NCBI GenBank assembly: GCA_021827255.1
Contig: JAKAWO010000132.1
Coordinates: 1-8,110, forward strand
Source of the DNA: Acidobacteriota bacterium
Lineage (GTDB): Bacteria; Acidobacteriota; Terriglobia; UBA7540
Length of the DNA stretch: 8,110 bases
Reading direction: 5' to 3'
The notes under the pieces are model-generated. The model made no database searches and was not told the origin of the DNA. It worked only from the letters and a program-made list of their open reading frames with translations. Positions within the stretch are counted from its first letter, which is position 1, and each line of letters begins with the position of its first letter. The position numbers and the translations under genes were made by a program. Positions 5,555-8,110 of this stretch are shown piece by piece.

Positions 5555-7258
5555 ATGCCTGACGTCATCAAAACTCCGAAAGTCTATGACGCGATCATTG
5601 TGGGCTCGGGAGCGGGTGGGGGCATGGCCGCTTACGTGCTGACCCAGGCGGGCGCCAAGTGCCTGATGCTGGAGGCTGGCGACTGGTACGACACGGCCAA
5701 GCAATCCAAGATGTTCGAATGGTATTACCAAGCGCCCCACCGCGGGGCGACGCGCTCCCACACCTTTGGTTACTTTGACGCGGCGGTCGGCGGCTGGGAG
5801 CTGAAGGGCGAGCCTTTTACCGTCGCTCGCGGCGAGGAATTTACTTGGTTCCGCTCACGCATGTTGGGCGGACGGACAAACCATTGGGGACGCATCTCGC
5901 TGCGCTGGGGGCCCTATGACTTCAAGCCCTATAGCCGCGACGGCCTGGGATTCGACTGGCCGATCAGTTACGACGACATGGCCCCCTATTACGACAAAAC
6001 CGAGGAGCTGATCGGCGTGTTCGGTTCCAAGGAGGGGCTGATTAACGACCCCGACGGCAAGTTCCAGCCGCCGCCCAAACCGCGATGCCACGAACTGCTG
6101 ATTCAGGCGGCGAGTCAGAAACTGGGAATCCGCTGCATCCCTTCAAGACTCTCGATTCTGACCGAACCGCTGAACGGGCGTCCAGCATGCCACTACTGCG
6201 CGCAGTGCGGGCGGAGCTGCGCCACCTCGTCCAATTTTTCTTCCCCCACGGTGCTGATTCCTCCCGCGATGAAGACCGGGAACCTTGAAATCCGCACCGG
6301 CGCCATGGTGCGCGAGGTGCTCGTCAACCGCGAAGGCCTGGCCACGGGGGTTTCATATATTGATAAGAAGACCCGAAAGGAAGCGCAGGCGCGCGGCAAG
6401 GTGGTGGTGCTGGCGGCGAGCACCTGCGAGACCTCTCGGCTATTGCTGAACTCCAAGAGCCCGCAACACCCGAACGGCTTGGCGAATTCTTCCGGCATGG
6501 TGGGCAAGTATTTGATGGATACGGTCGGGGCGGACGGCAGCGCGGGGTTTATCCCGGCGCTCCTTGATCTGCCGCCCCACAACAGCGACGGCGTCGGCGG
6601 CATGCACCTCTATATGCCGTGGTGGCTCTATCAGGAGCAATTGGAGCATAAGCTGCCGTTCGCGCGAGGCTACCACATCGAGATCGGAGGCGGCCGGGGA
6701 ATGCCGGGCCCCTCTGAATTTGGCGGGTCAGAACGCTTTCTCGGCGGCGGATACGGCGTGGGGCTGAAACAGGGCGTCCGAAAACTCTACGGGGCCTTCG
6801 TCGGATTCTCATGCCGGGGCGAAATGATTCCAAACGAGAACAGCTATTGCGAGATTGACCGGGAGGTAATGGACGAATGGGGCATTCCAGTTCTCAAATT
6901 CCACTTCAAGTTCAGCGACCAAGAAATTCAAATGGCTAGGCACGCGAGAGAGACCTTCGCTGAGATCATCTACACGATGGGAGGCGAATCGCTGCGGCAG
7001 TTTGGTCCGGAAGACAATTGGGGGATTTCGCCGGGCGGCAACATCATCCACGAGGTTGGGACCGCCCGGATGGGCGCCGACCGCAGAACCTCAGCCCTGA
7101 ATCCGCACGGCCAGGCCTGGGATTGCAAAAACCTCTTTGTGACGGATGGGGCGCCGTTCGTCTCCAACGCCAACAAGAATCCCACCCTCACGATCATGGC
7201 GCTTGCGTGGCGAACGTCGGAATATATCGCGGAGCAGGTGAGGAAAAGGAATGTGTAG
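5555..7258 (+). CDS. GMC-family FAD dehydrogenase, catalytic subunit with Cys cluster
   Basis: A 567-residue flavoprotein of the glucose-methanol-choline group, in the branch of membrane-linked gluconate and FAD-glucose dehydrogenase large subunits. The FAD Rossmann motif is 'DAIIVGSGAGGGMAAYVL' (12-29; GxGxxG at Gly17, Gly19, Gly22), with Glu40 in LEAG for the ribose. 'LGGRTNHWGR' (104-113) is the flavin-contact loop. Cys212, Cys215, Cys218 and Cys222 form C-x2-C-x2-C-x3-C, a likely iron-sulfur site. The C-terminal domain has 'HEVGTARMG' with catalytic-base candidate His499, and 'SNANKNPTLTIMALAWR' with Asn542, 43 residues on, matching the GMC His/Asn pair. It has no signal peptide, so export would have to be with the Tat-targeted subunit encoded 135 bases downstream. 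The substrate is likely a sugar or glycoside C-OH; the exact carbon and sugar are not readable from sequence. The start at ATG 5555 follows a G-rich ribosome site. Confidence 0.9.
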   Translation: MPDVIKTPKVYDAIIVGSGAGGGMAAYVLTQAGAKCLMLEAGDWYDTAKQSKMFEWYYQAPHRGATRSHTFGYFDAAVGGWELKGEPFTVARGEEFTWFRSRMLGGRTNHWGRISLRWGPYDFKPYSRDGLGFDWPISYDDMAPYYDKTEELIGVFGSKEGLINDPDGKFQPPPKPRCHELLIQAASQKLGIRCIPSRLSILTEPLNGRPACHYCAQCGRSCATSSNFSSPTVLIPPAMKTGNLEIRTGAMVREVLVNREGLATGVSYIDKKTRKEAQARGKVVVLAASTCETSRLLLNSKSPQHPNGLANSSGMVGKYLMDTVGADGSAGFIPALLDLPPHNSDGVGGMHLYMPWWLYQEQLEHKLPFARGYHIEIGGGRGMPGPSEFGGSERFLGGGYGVGLKQGVRKLYGAFVGFSCRGEMIPNENSYCEIDREVMDEWGIPVLKFHFKFSDQEIQMARHARETFAEIIYTMGGESLRQFGPEDNWGISPGGNIIHEVGTARMGADRRTSALNPHGQAWDCKNLFVTDGAPFVSNANKNPTLTIMALAWRTSEYIAEQVRKRNV

Positions 7259-7300
7259 GCGGCTATCAGCGACGGAGGCCACAGGAGGGAGCTGAAGAAG

Positions 7301-7327
7301 CGCCGTCTCAGATGTCAGGCGACGGCG
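7301..7327 (+). other. Hairpin in the GMC-subunit 3 intergenic leader
   Basis: CGCCGTC (7301-7307) and GACGGCG (7321-7327) form a perfect 7-bp stem with a 13-base loop, within the 135-base gap between the two dehydrogenase genes. No T-run follows, so it is not a standard terminator. It could tune relative expression or stability of the two cistrons, or be chance in GC-rich DNA. Confidence 0.3.
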
Positions 7328-7393
7328 AGGGGCCGGCGATGATCGGTTCCCTGATCAGGCTTTGGGCCGAGAACAGGATGTTAGGAGGTCATC

Positions 7394-8059
7394 ATGGGCG
7401 AGGAAATGAAAAAAGGCGATGGCTTGATGAAGCGGCGCGACATGCTCAAGGTCATCTCGACCGTGCCGGCGGCGGCGCTGGTACCGCTGGGATCCGCGCT
7501 GGCCGAAGAGCAAGTGGAAAAGACACCGAGCCCCTCGGCGACCGCGCCGAAGCAGGAGACGGCGCTGCGCCCTTACAAGCTGCAGATTCTGACCGAGCAC
7601 GAATACAAAACCATTCGCGTTTTGAGCGACTGGATTGTTCCTGCCGACGCGCGTTCCGGCAGCGCCACCCAGGCCGGGGTGCCGGAGTTTATAGACGACT
7701 GGCTCAACTTCTGGCGGGGAAATATGCTGTCAGAAATTCAAGGCGGCCTGATCTGGCTCGACATCCAGTGCCATCATCATTACGGCCACGATTTTGTGGA
7801 TTGTTCGGCCGAGGAGCAAAAGAAAATGCTCGACCGCATCGCCTACCCCCAGACGGCGGCTCTGGATGATGCCAACGAGGTGGCGTTCTTTAACCGCCTG
7901 CGGGGTCTTGTGTTGGGCGGTTTCTACTCGAGCGAAATGGGGGTGAAGGATTTGCCTTACCTGGGCAACCAGATGGTGGCCGACTGGGAGGGATGCCCCG
8001 CCGACGTGATGGCGAAGCTTCAGGAGAACGAAAAAAAACTGGGACTCAAGCTGCTCTGA
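7394..8059 (+). CDS. Gluconate 2-dehydrogenase subunit 3 family protein, Tat-exported
   Basis: A 221-residue small subunit of a periplasmic GMC dehydrogenase complex. Proteins of this family bind the flavoprotein subunit and carry it through the Tat pathway. The N-terminus shows KRRDMLK (13-19) with twin arginines at 14-15, a hydrophobic stretch (20-33) and SALA|EE, a likely cleavage after residue 37. A polar, Pro/Ser-rich linker (38-58) follows. The mature domain begins near 'LTEHEYKTIRVLSDWIVPAD' (66-85), the family's typical opening where 'IIP' or 'IVPAD' is seen, and continues with 'GVPEFIDDWL' (95-104). The ATG at 7394 is preceded by AGGAGGT at 7383-7389, an optimal ribosome site; an internal ATG at residue 5 or 12 would still keep the Tat motif. 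The lack of a signal on the GMC protein and the presence of one here is the expected division of labour. The cytochrome c that usually completes such complexes is not in the window. Confidence 0.88.
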   Translation: MGEEMKKGDGLMKRRDMLKVISTVPAAALVPLGSALAEEQVEKTPSPSATAPKQETALRPYKLQILTEHEYKTIRVLSDWIVPADARSGSATQAGVPEFIDDWLNFWRGNMLSEIQGGLIWLDIQCHHHYGHDFVDCSAEEQKKMLDRIAYPQTAALDDANEVAFFNRLRGLVLGGFYSSEMGVKDLPYLGNQMVADWEGCPADVMAKLQENEKKLGLKLL

Positions 8060-8090
8060 GCGGGGCTTCTTCTCGCAACCGTCCCGCTCA
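8057..8090 (+). terminator. Hairpin overlapping the subunit 3 stop codon
   Basis: TGAGCGGG (8057-8064) and CCCGCTCA (8083-8090) are a perfect 8-bp inverted repeat with an 18-base loop, starting on the TGA stop itself. There is no following T-run in the 20 bases left in the window, so it may be a stabilising 3' structure rather than an intrinsic terminator. Confidence 0.3.
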
Positions 8091-8110
8091 ACTGCCAGCG
8101 ACGAGCCTGC

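Noticed and set aside
5465..5761. Upstream extension of the zinc-ribbon frame to 5761
   Set aside because: The extra residues are antisense to the FAD-binding region of the GMC gene, while the internal ATG at 5464 has a properly spaced GAGG.
7018..7869. 283-residue plus-strand open frame spanning the GMC and subunit 3 genes
   Set aside because: It overlaps the conserved C-terminus of the GMC protein and the Tat signal of subunit 3 in another frame; its Arg/Gly-rich composition marks it as a shadow.
1..8110. CRISPR arrays, tRNA or rRNA genes, phage attachment sites
   Set aside because: No regularly spaced repeats, no tRNA-like cloverleaf with a recognisable T-arm, and no rRNA-like sequence were seen.

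Overview
This GC-rich, gene-dense window comes from a bacterial chromosome. The gene set points to a soil-type Acidobacteriota, probably Terriglobia-like, with moderate confidence. That placement rests on four things: the rbfA-truB order, an orphan zinc-finger DnaC-like ATPase, a secreted DUF1080 protein, and a GMC oxidoreductase with a gluconate-2-dehydrogenase-subunit-3-like partner. It comes from family content and recall, not from a marker tree.

Positions 1-2358 (+ strand) hold the 3' end of rbfA (ribosome maturation), then truB (tRNA U55 pseudouridine synthase), then sqdB (UDP-sulfoquinovose synthase). SqdB makes the activated sulfosugar used for sulfolipids or sulfoglycans. Its family motifs are all present, but no sulfoquinovosyltransferase is in view.

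Positions 2439-4229 (- strand) hold a DnaC/IstB-type AAA+ ATPase with an N-terminal cysteine cluster and no transposase partner. Upstream of it on the same strand is an exported DUF1080 protein of the 3-keto-disaccharide hydrolase family. The stretch 4230-4742 has no intact gene, but it contains what looks like the C-terminal remnant of an outer-membrane beta-barrel protein at about 4354-4560.

Positions 4743-5464 hold a convergent pair: a four-helix DoxX-family membrane protein (+) and a 76-residue zinc-ribbon protein (-). The zinc-ribbon gene is divergent from the next operon.

Positions 5555-8059 (+ strand) hold a GMC/FAD dehydrogenase catalytic subunit and a Tat-targeted subunit 3, probably a periplasmic sugar dehydrogenase. 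The catalytic subunit has a four-cysteine motif (C212, C215, C218, C222) suggesting an iron-sulfur cluster, as in the Burkholderia-type FAD glucose dehydrogenase. With the nearby DUF1080 gene, the most interesting hypothesis is a periplasmic route that oxidises glycosides at C3 and then cleaves the 3-keto product. No cytochrome c subunit is inside the window.
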